From Dehalococcoidia bacterium (GTDB lineage Bacteria; Chloroflexota; Dehalococcoidia; SM23-28-2): DNA of 64,000 nt. Made by a program: the position numbers and the translations under genes. The notes beneath the pieces are model-generated. The model made no database searches. It worked only from the letters and a program-made list of their open reading frames with translations, and was not told where the DNA came from. The stretch is from positions 438,061 through 502,060 of the forward strand of contig CP070630.1 of the NCBI GenBank assembly GCA_020356025.1. Direction: 5' to 3'. Shown here one piece after another: positions 1-7,645 of this stretch. Every line of letters begins with the position of its first letter. The first letter of the stretch is position 1.

Positions 1-1
1 T

Positions 2-508
2 GTTCTCCTGGTCAGGCCACGCGATGAGGGCGCCGGCGGCGAGGCTGTCGGACGGCTGTCGAAGATTATCGTTCCCCTGGACGGCTCCGACGCTGCCGAA
101 GCGGCCCTTCCCTTCGCCGAGGAGCTAGCTAAGACCCTGGGGCTGGAGGTCATCCTTATCCAGGTGATCGGCGTCGAGACTACTGTGCACTTCGGCCCCA
201 TGGCTCCGGATAGCTGGCCAGTGCCTAGTGACATCCTGCAACGGCTGGACGTGGTGGCCTCTGGCTACCTTACGGGCCTGGCCAAGCAACTCAAGGACAA
301 GGGACTGACGGTGCAGTGGGAGGTGTTGCGCGGCCCGGCGGGCTTCAGAATCGTGGAGTTTGCCAAGGAGACCCCCGACAGTCTGGTGGCCATGACCACT
401 CACGGTCGCTCCGGTTTCCGCCGCTGGGTCATGGGTAGTGTGACGGACAGCGTGGTGAGGCACGCGGGTGAGCCGGTTCTGGTGATGCGTCCTCATCGTC
501 CCCGCTGA
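2..508 (+). CDS. Universal stress protein, tandem UspA domains (5' end cut off)
   Basis: The frame is open from base 2, so the gene begins before the window. The first residues (VLLVRP) look like the last strand of one Usp domain. A complete second Usp domain follows, from KIIVPLDGSD to the C-terminal PVLVMRPHRPR. The ATP-binding signature of the family is visible near the end as THGRSGFRRWVMGSVTDSVV (G-x2-G-x9-G[S/T]). UspA proteins are cytoplasmic nucleotide-binding stress proteins; the tandem form is common in Chloroflexota and Actinobacteria. An internal GTG at 164 would split the domain and is not the start. The gene ends two bases before a likely promoter for the downstream riboswitch. 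The true N-terminus cannot be seen. Confidence 0.9.
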   Translation, partial: VLLVRPRDEGAGGEAVGRLSKIIVPLDGSDAAEAALPFAEELAKTLGLEVILIQVIGVETTVHFGPMAPDSWPVPSDILQRLDVVASGYLTGLAKQLKDKGLTVQWEVLRGPAGFRIVEFAKETPDSLVAMTTHGRSGFRRWVMGSVTDSVVRHAGEPVLVMRPHRPR

Positions 509-537
509 TTGACTTTGGACGCGGCCTTTGCCAAAAT
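509..537 (+). promoter_or_regulatory. Possible promoter of the riboswitch leader
   Basis: TTGACT at 509-514, a 17-base spacer, then CAAAAT at 532-537. Transcription would start near 544, just before the aptamer. The -10 is weak, so this is a placement guess based on spacing. Confidence 0.4.
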
Positions 538-559
538 TGGAGCAGGCGAAGCGAATAGG

Positions 560-689
560 GTGCCGAAGTCGCCACAGGCGACACGGGGGAACCAACAGCC
601 TGTGATTAGCAGGCACGGGGTGAATCTCCGACGGTGTCGGAGTAGGCTAGCTCCTTCAAGCCGAACCCGTCAGCTAACCTCGTAGGCAT
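560..689 (+). promoter_or_regulatory. Cyclic di-AMP riboswitch (ydaO/yuaA class)
   Basis: The conserved core of this class is visible in order: P1 5' strand GTGCC with GAA (560-567), ACGGGGGAACCAACAG near 593, GGGGTGAATC near 627, a variable hairpin (TCCGAC/GTCGGA), GGCTAGCTCCTTC near 646, then CGAACCCGTCAGCTAACCTC (662-681) and the P1 3' strand GGCAT (685-689). This is the pseudo-twofold ydaO fold known to bind c-di-AMP. In characterised cases ligand binding stops transcription of cell-wall or ion/osmolyte genes. An intrinsic terminator follows at 711-748 and the first gene after it is the VTT/DedA protein at 813, so that gene is the inferred target. Confidence 0.92.
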
Positions 690-710
690 GCGAAGGAGAG
701 GCTAGCATAG

Positions 711-748
711 AGGGACGAGAGGCTAGGCCTCCCGTCCCTTCGTTCGTA
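711..748 (+). terminator. Riboswitch-associated intrinsic terminator
   Basis: AGGGACGAGAGG (711-722) pairs with CCTCCCGTCCCT (728-739) over 12 positions with one A-C mismatch, and is followed by a T-rich run, TTCGTTCGT. Its place just after the aptamer and before the VTT gene suits a ligand-gated OFF switch. Confidence 0.7.
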
Positions 749-812
749 TTGGGCACAGGCGCCACTCGCTGGCAGGCGGGGGAAGGCGTCAGCAGGGGGA
801 AGCGTCCGGAGG

Positions 813-1427
813 ATGAGCCTCCCCAATGAGAAGAGCACAGCGGTGAAGCGCAGACGCTGGGCTGCCTGGCGCTTGGAGTACAGTCTTCTCATCTTTGTCG
901 TCGCCTTGATGACCGTCTTCGCCTTCGCCTTCTTCTACTTCCAGGTCGAGGTGACCAGGCTCAAGGACTACGGCTACGTCGGCGTGTTCATCATCAGCTT
1001 CATCGGGGCCGCCTCGATGATTCTGCCGACGCCTGCTCTTGCCTCTGTGGTTGGCGGCGGCGCGATCCTCAACTCCTATCTGGGCATACCCACCTTCGTT
1101 TGGGTGGGTATCGTCGCTGGTCTGGGAGAGGCTCTGGGCGAATTCACTGGCTATGCGGCTGGCTACGGCGGCCGCATCGTGATCCAGCAGCGCCCGGAGT
1201 ACAAACGGGTTCAGGGCTGGATGGAGCGCCACGGCGTGATCACCATGTTCGTGATGTCTGTCATCCCCAACCCCCTGTTCGACGTGGCTGGTGCAATGGC
1301 AGGGGTTGTTCGCATGCCCCTGGGCCGCTTCTTCCTGGCCGTTTTGGCAGGCAAGGTCATCAAGGACATGTACATAGCGGCCGTGGGCGATTTCGGCATC
1401 GGGGTCCTGGGAGGACTCTTGAGCTAG
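813..1427 (+). CDS. VTT/DedA (SNARE-associated Golgi) family membrane protein
   Basis: A 204-residue integral membrane protein with a basic N-terminus (KRRRWAAWRLEY), a first membrane segment at about 24-44 and several further hydrophobic helices. The VTT core is recognisable: G-rich re-entrant segment LPTPALASVVGGG, then SVIPNPLFDVAGAMAGVVRM, equivalent to the conserved P-x-x-P-x-x-x-x-x-x-G region of DedA proteins. DedA proteins are linked to undecaprenyl-phosphate or phospholipid flipping and to membrane homeostasis; the substrate here is unknown. ATG 813 has GGAGGA almost touching it, so the better Shine-Dalgarno may be AGGGGGA at 794-800. A c-di-AMP riboswitch and terminator lie directly upstream, so expression is probably set by c-di-AMP. 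Confidence 0.85.
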   Translation: MSLPNEKSTAVKRRRWAAWRLEYSLLIFVVALMTVFAFAFFYFQVEVTRLKDYGYVGVFIISFIGAASMILPTPALASVVGGGAILNSYLGIPTFVWVGIVAGLGEALGEFTGYAAGYGGRIVIQQRPEYKRVQGWMERHGVITMFVMSVIPNPLFDVAGAMAGVVRMPLGRFFLAVLAGKVIKDMYIAAVGDFGIGVLGGLLS

Positions 1428-1436
1428 GGCCCACGA

Positions 1437-1467
1437 TTGTGACGCGTGTACGAGCATATGTTATACT
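1437..1467 (+). promoter_or_regulatory. Promoter of the yacL-ispD-ispF cluster
   Basis: TATACT at 1462-1467 preceded by TTGTGA at 1437-1442 (spacer 19) or by an overlapping hexamer with a shorter spacer. It lies just after the VTT stop codon and upstream of a structured leader. Confidence 0.45.
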
Positions 1468-1510
1468 TGCCGTAGGTTATCTGGCCGCTATTATTTTGAG
1501 GCCTTACTGA

Positions 1511-1557
1511 GAGAGTGTTCATGGGGCACTCTCTTGCAGATCCGCCTAGGGCGGAAG
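1511..1557 (+). other. Structured leader with two hairpins; second is a dispersed palindrome
   Basis: GAGAGTG (1511-1517) pairs perfectly with CACTCTC (1527-1533). A second hairpin, ATCCGCCTAGGGCGGAAG (1540-1557), matches an element inside mtaB at 29749-29766 in all but the two loop bases. Neither has a T-tract, so termination is not indicated. Confidence 0.5.
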
Positions 1558-1585
1558 TCTGCGCTCGGTGGGGAGGCATTATTCG

Positions 1586-2638
1586 ATGATCATCAATATC
1601 AGCGTCGTTTTTCGCGTTGTTGGTGCTATCTTCTTTGGATATGTGGGCCTTCGTATGGGGGCCTATCTGGCCGAGGGTGACAGCGGCAGCACCGCGGTGA
1701 TCTTCTGGACGGCACCGCCTGTACTGTCTACCATCTTCGGGATCATAGCGGGGCCTTTGCTCTTCCTGGCGCCCCTGCGTCGCTTCCAGCAGTGGACCAG
1801 TCAGTTCGAGCCCATTCAGCTGGTGCTGGGCACCTGTGGCCTGGTGGCCGGGCTGGCGGTGGCGGCCCTCTTGACGCCTGCCCTCCTCACTCTTCCCGGC
1901 ATCGGCGGCGTGCTTGCCCCTTTCATAGTTAGCGCCATCCTGGGCGCTCTGGGCGTGGCGGCCATGCTCGGTCGCGAGGAGCAGTTCGCCGAGTTCCTTT
2001 CGCGCTACCTGCCCCTGACAAACAAAGGGACGGGCCGCATGCCTCGCCGGATCGTTGTCGATACCAGTGCCGTCATTGACGGCCGCATGGCCGATATCGT
2101 CGAGACAGGCTTCATCATGGGCACCCTGGTGATACCTCGCTTCGTCCTAGACGAGCTGCGCTACATAGCTGATTCTCCCGATTCCCTCAGACGCAACCGT
2201 GGCCGACGTGGCCTCGACATCCTCGGCCGCCTTCAGAAGGAGGCGCTGGTGCCCTTGGAGGTCTCGGAGACTGATTTCGAGGATGCGCGCGATGTCGACG
2301 GCAAGCTCATCCGCTTGGCCAAGAGCATGGGCAGTTGCATCATGACCAACGACTTTAACCTTAATCGCATCGCAGAGCTGGAGGGGGTAAAAGTTCTCAA
2401 CGTCAACCACCTGGCCAACGCCGTCAAGGTGGTTGTGTTGCCCGGAGAGGAAATGCAGGTGCACATCATCCAGGAGGGGAAGGAGAGCGGCCAGGGGGTG
2501 GGCTTCCTGGATGATGGCACCATGATCGTGGTGGAGGGCGGCCGCCGCTATCTGAACGAACAGGTGGAGGTCATCGTTACCCGCGTCCTTCAGACTGTGG
2601 CTGGTCGGATGATCTTCGCTGCGCCCAAGAATAGCTAG
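1586..2638 (+). CDS. YacL-like PIN/TRAM domain membrane protein
   Basis: ATG 1586 is chosen over the in-frame GTG 1568 because GGGGAGG (1569-1575) sits ten bases before it. The 350-residue product has four N-terminal hydrophobic segments (about 1-130), then a PIN nuclease domain starting RIVVDTSAVIDGRMADI with acidic residues typical of PIN (D in VVDTSAVIDG, E in LDELRYIAD, D in MTNDFNLN), and a C-terminal TRAM domain (GEEMQVHIIQEGKESGQGVG...DGTMIVVEGG). This is the architecture of Bacillus YacL, whose gene also precedes ispD and ispF. PIN domains are Mg-dependent ribonucleases and TRAM binds RNA, so a membrane-tethered RNA processing role is inferred. The Bacillus neighbour disA (c-di-AMP synthase) is not in this window. 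Confidence 0.9.
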   Translation: MIINISVVFRVVGAIFFGYVGLRMGAYLAEGDSGSTAVIFWTAPPVLSTIFGIIAGPLLFLAPLRRFQQWTSQFEPIQLVLGTCGLVAGLAVAALLTPALLTLPGIGGVLAPFIVSAILGALGVAAMLGREEQFAEFLSRYLPLTNKGTGRMPRRIVVDTSAVIDGRMADIVETGFIMGTLVIPRFVLDELRYIADSPDSLRRNRGRRGLDILGRLQKEALVPLEVSETDFEDARDVDGKLIRLAKSMGSCIMTNDFNLNRIAELEGVKVLNVNHLANAVKVVVLPGEEMQVHIIQEGKESGQGVGFLDDGTMIVVEGGRRYLNEQVEVIVTRVLQTVAGRMIFAAPKNS

Positions 2639-2662
2639 CTGATACGTCGATAGAGCGCGTCT

Positions 2663-3355
2663 ATGTCCGCCAGCCGTGAATCAGTGGGCGCCATCATCGC
2701 TGCTGCCGGCCGCAGTCAGCGGATGGGTGGCAGAGACAAGCTGTTCGTCGTCGTTGGCGGCAAGCCCCTTCTCGCCCACAGCCTCAGCGCCTTCGATACC
2801 TGTCGTGGCGTGGATAGGGTGGTATTGGTTCTTGCGCCAGAGAACATGGAGCGGGGAAAAGAACTGGTGGCCGAGGCTGGCCTCAGCAAGATGGCGGCTG
2901 TCTGTCAAGGGGGCGAACGCCGCCAAGATTCGGTGCGTAACGGTCTGGAGGCGCTGGCGTCTTGTCAGTGGGTGGTGGTGCATGACGGGGCCCGCCCCCT
3001 GGTGACCACCGCGCTTATCGAGGAGGGCCTGGAGGCAGCGAAGAAGACAGGGGCAGCCGTTGCCGCCCTGCCTATTGGGGACACGGTCAAGGAAGTGGAA
3101 CCACCGGATATCATCGGGCGCACGCTATCGAGGGGTCGGCTGTGGGCCGCCCAGACGCCTCAGGTCTTCCGCTACGACATCCTGCGCCAGGCTCATCAGC
3201 AGGTTCAGGATGAGGCCACCGATGATGCCGCTCTAGTGGAAATGCTGGGATATCAGGTCAGGGTGTTCGAGGGCTCGCCTCGGAACATCAAGGTGACCAC
3301 CGCCGCCGACTTGGCTGTAGTGGAAGCACTGCTCGCCCAAAGCAGGGTAGGTTAG
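2663..3355 (+). CDS. ispD: 2-C-methyl-D-erythritol 4-phosphate cytidylyltransferase
   Basis: A 230-residue protein, normal length for IspD, which transfers CMP from CTP to methylerythritol 4-phosphate in the non-mevalonate isoprenoid pathway. The nucleotide-binding loop is AAAGRSQRMGGRDK, with Arg20 and Lys26 matching the catalytic Arg and Lys of the family. HDGARPL and the C-terminal block SPRNIKVTTAADLAVVEALL are also diagnostic. The Shine-Dalgarno is poor, so translation may depend on coupling with yacL, 24 bases upstream. ispF follows after two bases, which fits co-expression of successive pathway steps (IspE, the intervening enzyme, is not here). Confidence 0.97.
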   Translation: MSASRESVGAIIAAAGRSQRMGGRDKLFVVVGGKPLLAHSLSAFDTCRGVDRVVLVLAPENMERGKELVAEAGLSKMAAVCQGGERRQDSVRNGLEALASCQWVVVHDGARPLVTTALIEEGLEAAKKTGAAVAALPIGDTVKEVEPPDIIGRTLSRGRLWAAQTPQVFRYDILRQAHQQVQDEATDDAALVEMLGYQVRVFEGSPRNIKVTTAADLAVVEALLAQSRVG

Positions 3356-3357
3356 AC

Positions 3358-3831
3358 ATGCGTGTGGGCATCGGCTATGATATACACAGATTTGAGAAGG
3401 GGCGTCGGCTCATTCTGGGGGGCGTGGAGATAGCGGAGGAAACAGGGCTGGGCGGCCACAGCGATGCGGATGTCCTCCTCCACGCTATCACGGACGCTCT
3501 GCTGGGGGCAGCGGGCCTGGGCGACATCGGCTGTTTCTTCCCGCCAGACGATCCGACCTACGCCGGGGCTGACAGCCGCAAACTGCTGGCTCAAACCGGT
3601 CAGATGATAGCCCAGGTGGGCTACACGGTCTGGAGCATGGATGCTACCGTCATTGCCGAGAAGCCCCGCTTGAGCCCCCACATCCGTTCGATGCGGCAGC
3701 GTATCGCTGACACCCTCGATCTGGATGAGGCGAGGATAAGCGTGAAAGCTACCACCAACGAGGGCATCGGCGACATCGGTCGGGGTAAGGCGATTGCCGC
3801 CCTGGCTGTGGTCCTGCTGCAGGAACGTTAG
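3358..3831 (+). CDS. ispF: 2-C-methyl-D-erythritol 2,4-cyclodiphosphate synthase
   Basis: A 157-residue protein of standard length. Zn ligands of the family are visible: Asp8 and His10 in GYDIH, and His42 in ADVLLHAITDALLG. The conserved GHSDADVL loop is at 33-40, and the C-terminal KATTNEGIGDIGRGKAIAA closes the active site in the trimer. It cyclises CDP-methylerythritol 2-phosphate, releasing CMP. It starts two bases after ispD stops. After this gene there is a 156-base gap with a possible promoter, so cysE-cysS may be separately transcribed. Confidence 0.98.
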   Translation: MRVGIGYDIHRFEKGRRLILGGVEIAEETGLGGHSDADVLLHAITDALLGAAGLGDIGCFFPPDDPTYAGADSRKLLAQTGQMIAQVGYTVWSMDATVIAEKPRLSPHIRSMRQRIADTLDLDEARISVKATTNEGIGDIGRGKAIAALAVVLLQER

Positions 3832-3890
3832 GAAGAGAAATCGGTATGGCGTTATCTCAGGGGATGCTTCCTTCTCTGCCCGTGGCGGCC

Positions 3891-3947
3891 TGCTGTCGCT
3901 TGGTCTGCATATGTATAGAGGGGTGCCCCGCTGGGCCGGGACACCCC
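3891..3947 (+). promoter_or_regulatory. Possible cysE promoter and leader hairpin
   Basis: TATAGA at 3914-3919 with a weak TGCTGT 17 bases upstream. It is followed at once by a GC-rich imperfect hairpin: GGGGTG (3920-3925) with CACCCC (3942-3947), plus an inner CCCG/CGGG stem. There is no T-tract and no recognised riboswitch consensus. Confidence 0.3.
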
Positions 3948-3987
3948 ATAAAGGGAAGAAGACAGCCACGGACAGGAGGGATAGCCC

Positions 3988-4668
3988 GTGTCAGTCTTAC
4001 AGGGCATTAAACGCGATATCGAAGCCGCGCAGGAGCGGGACCCAGCCGCTACCAGCGCACTTGAGGTCGTTCTGGCCTATCCCGGCTTTCACGCTCGCCA
4101 GCTCCACCGCCTGGCCCATTTCCTTTATCAAAAGCGCCAGCGCGTGCCGGCCAGGGTCATTTCTCACCTTAGCCGCACCCTTACCGGTATCGAGATCCAC
4201 CCCGGCGCCGAGATCGGCGACGGCTTCTTCATCGACCATGGCATGGGGGTGGTCATCGGCGAGACGACGCAGATCGGCGACAACTGTCACCTTTACCAGG
4301 GCGTGACGCTGGGGGGCACCAGCACCAAGCGGATGAAGCGCCACCCTACCCTGGGCGATAACGTGGTGGTGGGGGCTGGTGCCAAGCTTATTGGGGCGAT
4401 AGACGTGGGGAATAACGTGCGCATTGGGGCCGGCTCCGTGGTGGTTTCCAACGTGCCCGACAACGCCACTGTCGTGGGCGTACCCGGCCACGTGGTGGCC
4501 TATCATGACCCCGGCAACGACACGATCTTGAAACTGCCAGACCCCGAGTGGGATATTATTCAGCGGTTGGAAGGGCGGATCAAGAAGCTGGAGAAGCGCA
4601 TCGCCGAACTGGAGAAGGCGAGGAAGAAGGAGCCAGCCGCCAGCCGGCGTCAGGAGGATGCCTCTTGA
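3988..4668 (+). CDS. cysE: Serine O-acetyltransferase
   Basis: A GTG start with AGGAGGG at 3974-3980. The 226-residue product has an N-terminal helical region followed by left-handed beta-helix hexapeptide repeats. The acetyltransferase signature is clear: [41 protein letters not shown], then [14 protein letters not shown], with the catalytic Asp-His pair in [11 protein letters not shown]. It makes O-acetylserine from serine and acetyl-CoA for cysteine synthesis. Residues after about 190 form a charged coiled-coil tail ([19 protein letters not shown]) not present in the short E. coli-type C-terminus. The stop overlaps the cysS start as TTGA, so the two are translationally coupled; cysE-cysS adjacency is also seen in Bacillus. 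Confidence 0.97.
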   Translation: MSVLQGIKRDIEAAQERDPAATSALEVVLAYPGFHARQLHRLAHFLYQKRQRVPARVISHLSRTLTGIEIHPGAEIGDGFFIDHGMGVVIGETTQIGDNCHLYQGVTLGGTSTKRMKRHPTLGDNVVVGAGAKLIGAIDVGNNVRIGAGSVVVSNVPDNATVVGVPGHVVAYHDPGNDTILKLPDPEWDIIQRLEGRIKKLEKRIAELEKARKKEPAASRRQEDAS

Positions 4669-6041
4669 AACTCTACAACACCCTCAGCGGTAAGAAGGAG
4701 GACTTCGCCCCAGCGGACGGGCCGGTGAAGATGTACGTCTGCGGCGTGACTCCCTATGACCGCAGCCACCTCGGCCACGCCATGAGCTACATCATCTTCG
4801 ATGCTCTCCGTCGCTACCTGGAGTACCGTGGCCACGAGGTACGCCACGTCCAGAACTACACCGACATCGACGACCGCATCATCGCTCGCGCCAACCAGTT
4901 GGGCATCCCGCCTCAGGAGCTGGCCGAGCAGTTGATCGCCGAGTATGCCGCCGAGATGGAGGCCCTCAACGTTCTGCCGGCCCACGTCTACCCTCGTGCT
5001 ACCGAGGAGATCCCCACCATGATCGACATGATCTCCACCCTGATTGACAAGGGCTACGCCTATGAGGCCGAGCGCGATGTCTATTTCCGGGTCAGCGCCA
5101 AGAAGGACTACGGCAAGCTTTCCGGCCGCAGCCTGGAGGCCACGGAGGCCGGCGCCCGATGTGGCGTAGGACGAGAAGTGGAGCCCGGCGAGAACAAGGA
5201 GCACCCGGGCGATTTCGCCTTGTGGAAAGCGGCCAAGCCGGGAGAGCCTTCCTGGCCCAGCCCCTGGGGGCCTGGTCGTCCTGGCTGGCACATCGAGTGT
5301 TCCGCCATGTCGGTGAAGTACCTGGGCGAAACCCTGGACATCCACGGCGGCGGCGTCGACCTCGTCTTCCCCCATCACGAGAACGAGATCGCCCAGAGCG
5401 AGGCCTACACCGGGCGCGAGCCCTTCGTTCGCTTCTGGCTGCACAATGGCTGGCTGTACCTCGACGAAGAGAAGATGAGCAAGTCCCTGGGAAACATCAT
5501 CCCCATCAGCGAGGGCCTGGAGAAATACGGTGCCGATGGCTGCCGCCTGTTCGTCCTCAATTCCCACTATCGCAGCCCCCTTACCTACAGCGAGGAAGGG
5601 CTGGAGGCGGGCAAGCGAGCCGCAGAGCGCCTTCGCCTGGCCGCCTGCCTGCCCGGCGCTGGAGAGGGGCCTCCCCTCGACCCTGAGGCCTTTCGCCGCC
5701 GCTTCATCGAGGCCATGGACGACGACCTGAACACAGCTCAGGCCTTGGCTGCTCTGTTCGACCTGGCGCGGGAGATAAACCGCGCCCGCGACGAGGGCTG
5801 GCCGGTGGAGGAGGGCCAGGCAGCCCTGCGCGAACTGGCGGGCGTCCTTGGTCTGACCCTGGCCGAGGAGGAGGTGGGGCTGGCCGCCCGCCCCTTCATC
5901 GACCTGCTGGTGGAGCTGAGAGATGAGCTGCGAGAGGCCAAGCTCTATCAGCTCTCCGACAAGGTGCGCAGCCGCCTGGCCGAGCTGGGCGTTGCTCTGG
6001 AGGACACCTCCGAAGGCACGCGCTGGCGCCGTAGGGGCTAG
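4665..6041 (+). CDS. cysS: Cysteinyl-tRNA synthetase
   Basis: The start is TTG 4665 (first residues MKLYNTLSG), because AGGAGG at 4652-4657 is properly spaced and family members begin at this point; a long open frame continues upstream through cysE but is not coding. The 458-residue length is typical. The class I signatures are HLGHA (HIGH) after the Zn-ligand cysteine in [10 protein letters not shown], the second Zn cysteine in WHIECSAMS, His and Glu ligands in [13 protein letters not shown], and KMSKS in [10 protein letters not shown]. It charges tRNA-Cys with cysteine. The TTGA overlap with cysE links cysteine synthesis to its use. Confidence 0.97.
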   Translation: MKLYNTLSGKKEDFAPADGPVKMYVCGVTPYDRSHLGHAMSYIIFDALRRYLEYRGHEVRHVQNYTDIDDRIIARANQLGIPPQELAEQLIAEYAAEMEALNVLPAHVYPRATEEIPTMIDMISTLIDKGYAYEAERDVYFRVSAKKDYGKLSGRSLEATEAGARCGVGREVEPGENKEHPGDFALWKAAKPGEPSWPSPWGPGRPGWHIECSAMSVKYLGETLDIHGGGVDLVFPHHENEIAQSEAYTGREPFVRFWLHNGWLYLDEEKMSKSLGNIIPISEGLEKYGADGCRLFVLNSHYRSPLTYSEEGLEAGKRAAERLRLAACLPGAGEGPPLDPEAFRRRFIEAMDDDLNTAQALAALFDLAREINRARDEGWPVEEGQAALRELAGVLGLTLAEEEVGLAARPFIDLLVELRDELREAKLYQLSDKVRSRLAELGVALEDTSEGTRWRRRG

Positions 6042-6114
6042 AGAGAACAAGCTCCATTTCGTTCCCGGGGAAATTGGCCGATCGGGGTCACGCGCAATCC
6101 TGGTCTCTTGCCCA

Positions 6115-6143
6115 TTGCGTGCTCGTGGGGGTTGTGCTATCAT
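6115..6143 (+). promoter_or_regulatory. Promoter of the polyamine operon
   Basis: TTGCGT (6115-6120), 17-base spacer, TATCAT (6138-6143). It lies 66 bases before the speD start, and the leader contains a short palindrome. Confidence 0.6.
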
Positions 6144-6171
6144 CCGTGCTTGGCCCATCCGCTGAGTATCT

Positions 6172-6189
6172 TGCCTGCCGCCAGGCAGG
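6172..6189 (+). repeat. Short dispersed palindrome, copy 1
   Basis: TGCCTG/CAGGCA hairpin in the speD leader. The 14 bases TGCCGCCAGGCAGG (6176-6189) recur exactly, in inverted orientation, at 29559-29572 in the 3' end of mtaB, and with two changes at 40072-40085. Confidence 0.5.
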
Positions 6190-6208
6190 AGCACGAAAGG
6201 GGGGATTG

Positions 6209-6601
6209 ATGCACCTGATCATTGATGGCTACGGGGGCGATCCCCGCAGACTGGCTGACCTGGAACTTGCGCGCGCGCTCTTAGACAGGGTCCCGCTCGA
6301 AATAGGGATGGCCAAGATCGCGCCGCCCTATGTCTGCCGCTATGAAGGCGCGAAGCCTGGCGATTGGGGCATCTCCGGCTTCGTGCTCATCGCCGAAAGT
6401 CACCTCAGCGTCCATACTTTCCCCGACCGTGGCCTGCTTTGGGCCGACATCTTCTCCTGCAAATCGTTTGACGCCGATCGGCTAGTGGAGGCAGTGCGAG
6501 AGGCCTTTTCCTTGCAGGAGGCGCGGGTTACCCTGCTGGGACGGGGCTTGGAGTACAGCGAGGAGTTGACCCCGACAGCCACCCGCAGGGCATCTCCCTA
6601 G
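6209..6601 (+). CDS. speD: S-adenosylmethionine decarboxylase proenzyme, prokaryotic class
   Basis: ATG 6209 follows a purine-rich AAAGGGGGG. The 130-residue product matches the small SpeD class. The self-processing site is visible in AESHLSVHTFPDRG: cleavage between Glu63 and Ser64 would convert Ser64 to the pyruvoyl cofactor. His69 and the conserved CKSFDA segment, with its catalytic cysteine, are present. It makes decarboxylated SAM, the aminopropyl donor for spermidine. An aminopropyltransferase (SpeE) is not in the window; instead a deoxyhypusine-synthase-like gene starts 12 bases downstream, followed by agmatinase. Confidence 0.95.
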   Translation: MHLIIDGYGGDPRRLADLELARALLDRVPLEIGMAKIAPPYVCRYEGAKPGDWGISGFVLIAESHLSVHTFPDRGLLWADIFSCKSFDADRLVEAVREAFSLQEARVTLLGRGLEYSEELTPTATRRASP

Positions 6602-6613
6602 GGAGAGCGCCGG

Positions 6614-7636
6614 GTGCATGATCTGTTCGGCCCTTCCGTGACCCCTTTCCCCGTGGGCGACAAGGCCAGCGCCGCCGAACTGGTGCGTCGCATGGGCGGT
6701 ACCGCTTTCCAGGCCCGCAAGCTGGCCCAAGCAGTGCACATCTGGGACGCCATGCTCCAGGGCGAGGTCACCATCTTCCTGGGCCTGGCAGGGGCTATGG
6801 TTCCGGCCGGCATGCGCTCGCTCGTTGCCTATCTCATCGAGAACCGCCTCGTCGACTGCGTGGTGAGCACGGGCGCCAATCTCTACCATGATCTCTACGA
6901 ATGCCTGGGCTATCGTCACTGGCAGAGCGGCCAGGAGACCGATGATCTCCGCTTGGCCAAGGAGCAGGTCTATCGCTTCTACGACGTGCTGGCCAGCGAG
7001 CAGGACTTCTCTCAGGGCGAGCGCTTCATCACCGACTTCTCCCTGGCCCTGGACCCGTCGCGCTCCTACACCACTCGCGAGTACTTTCGTCTTCTGGGGC
7101 GGGCGCTCGTGCCGGTGGCCAAGGAGGAGGGGATCCTGACGGCTGCCGTCCGACAGGGCGTTCCAATCTACTGCCCTGCGCTGGGAGACAGCGTTTTCGG
7201 CCTGGCGATAGCGGAAGGTCGTCTGCGCAGCGGCCTTCGTCTCACCTTCGACATCATTGCCGACGTAGTGGAGATGGCCCACATCGCCACCCAGGCCAAG
7301 ACCAGCGGCGTCGTCTACATTGGCGGCGGCACCCCCAAGAACTTCGTCCAGCAGGCGGCGGTTGCCGCCTATCTCTTCGGTCGTGAGGGGTCGGGCCATA
7401 AGTACGGCATCCAGATCACCATGGACGAGCCCGATTGGGGAGGGCTATCAGGCTGCACCTTCGAGGAGGCCCAATCTTGGTGCAAGATGGCGCCTGACGC
7501 CACCTTTGTGACGGTTCGGGCCGAGGCTACCATCGTCCTGCCCGTCATCGTCAGCGCCCTGGCCGAGGGCAGTGCCCAGACCATCCGCGACCGGCAGCGG
7601 CCCGCTATCTCCTTCGAGGGTCTGGCTGAGGCTTAG
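6614..7636 (+). CDS. Deoxyhypusine synthase-like protein (possible homospermidine synthase)
   Basis: A GTG start with GGGAGAG upstream, and 340 residues. The deoxyhypusine synthase fold is indicated by FLGLAGAMVPAGMR (NAD-binding), VSTGANLYHDL, and VVYIGGGTPKNF, in which the lysine corresponds to the catalytic Lys that forms the enzyme-imine intermediate. Eukaryotic and archaeal members modify eIF5A; bacteria lack that substrate, and several bacterial homologues act as homospermidine or spermidine-type synthases using NAD and putrescine. Its position between speD and agmatinase supports a polyamine role. Which polyamine it makes cannot be read from sequence. Confidence 0.85.
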   Translation: MHDLFGPSVTPFPVGDKASAAELVRRMGGTAFQARKLAQAVHIWDAMLQGEVTIFLGLAGAMVPAGMRSLVAYLIENRLVDCVVSTGANLYHDLYECLGYRHWQSGQETDDLRLAKEQVYRFYDVLASEQDFSQGERFITDFSLALDPSRSYTTREYFRLLGRALVPVAKEEGILTAAVRQGVPIYCPALGDSVFGLAIAEGRLRSGLRLTFDIIADVVEMAHIATQAKTSGVVYIGGGTPKNFVQQAAVAAYLFGREGSGHKYGIQITMDEPDWGGLSGCTFEEAQSWCKMAPDATFVTVRAEATIVLPVIVSALAEGSAQTIRDRQRPAISFEGLAEA

Positions 7637-7645
7637 CGACGGCCG

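Noticed and set aside
3914..3987. Riboswitch or T-box ahead of cysE
   Set aside because: There is a GC-rich hairpin but no T-box core, SAM or other recognised aptamer consensus.
4650..6194. A 514-codon open frame on the minus strand
   Set aside because: It is antisense to cysS, whose protein has all expected motifs; the minus-strand translation has no recognisable domain and reflects GC-rich codon bias.
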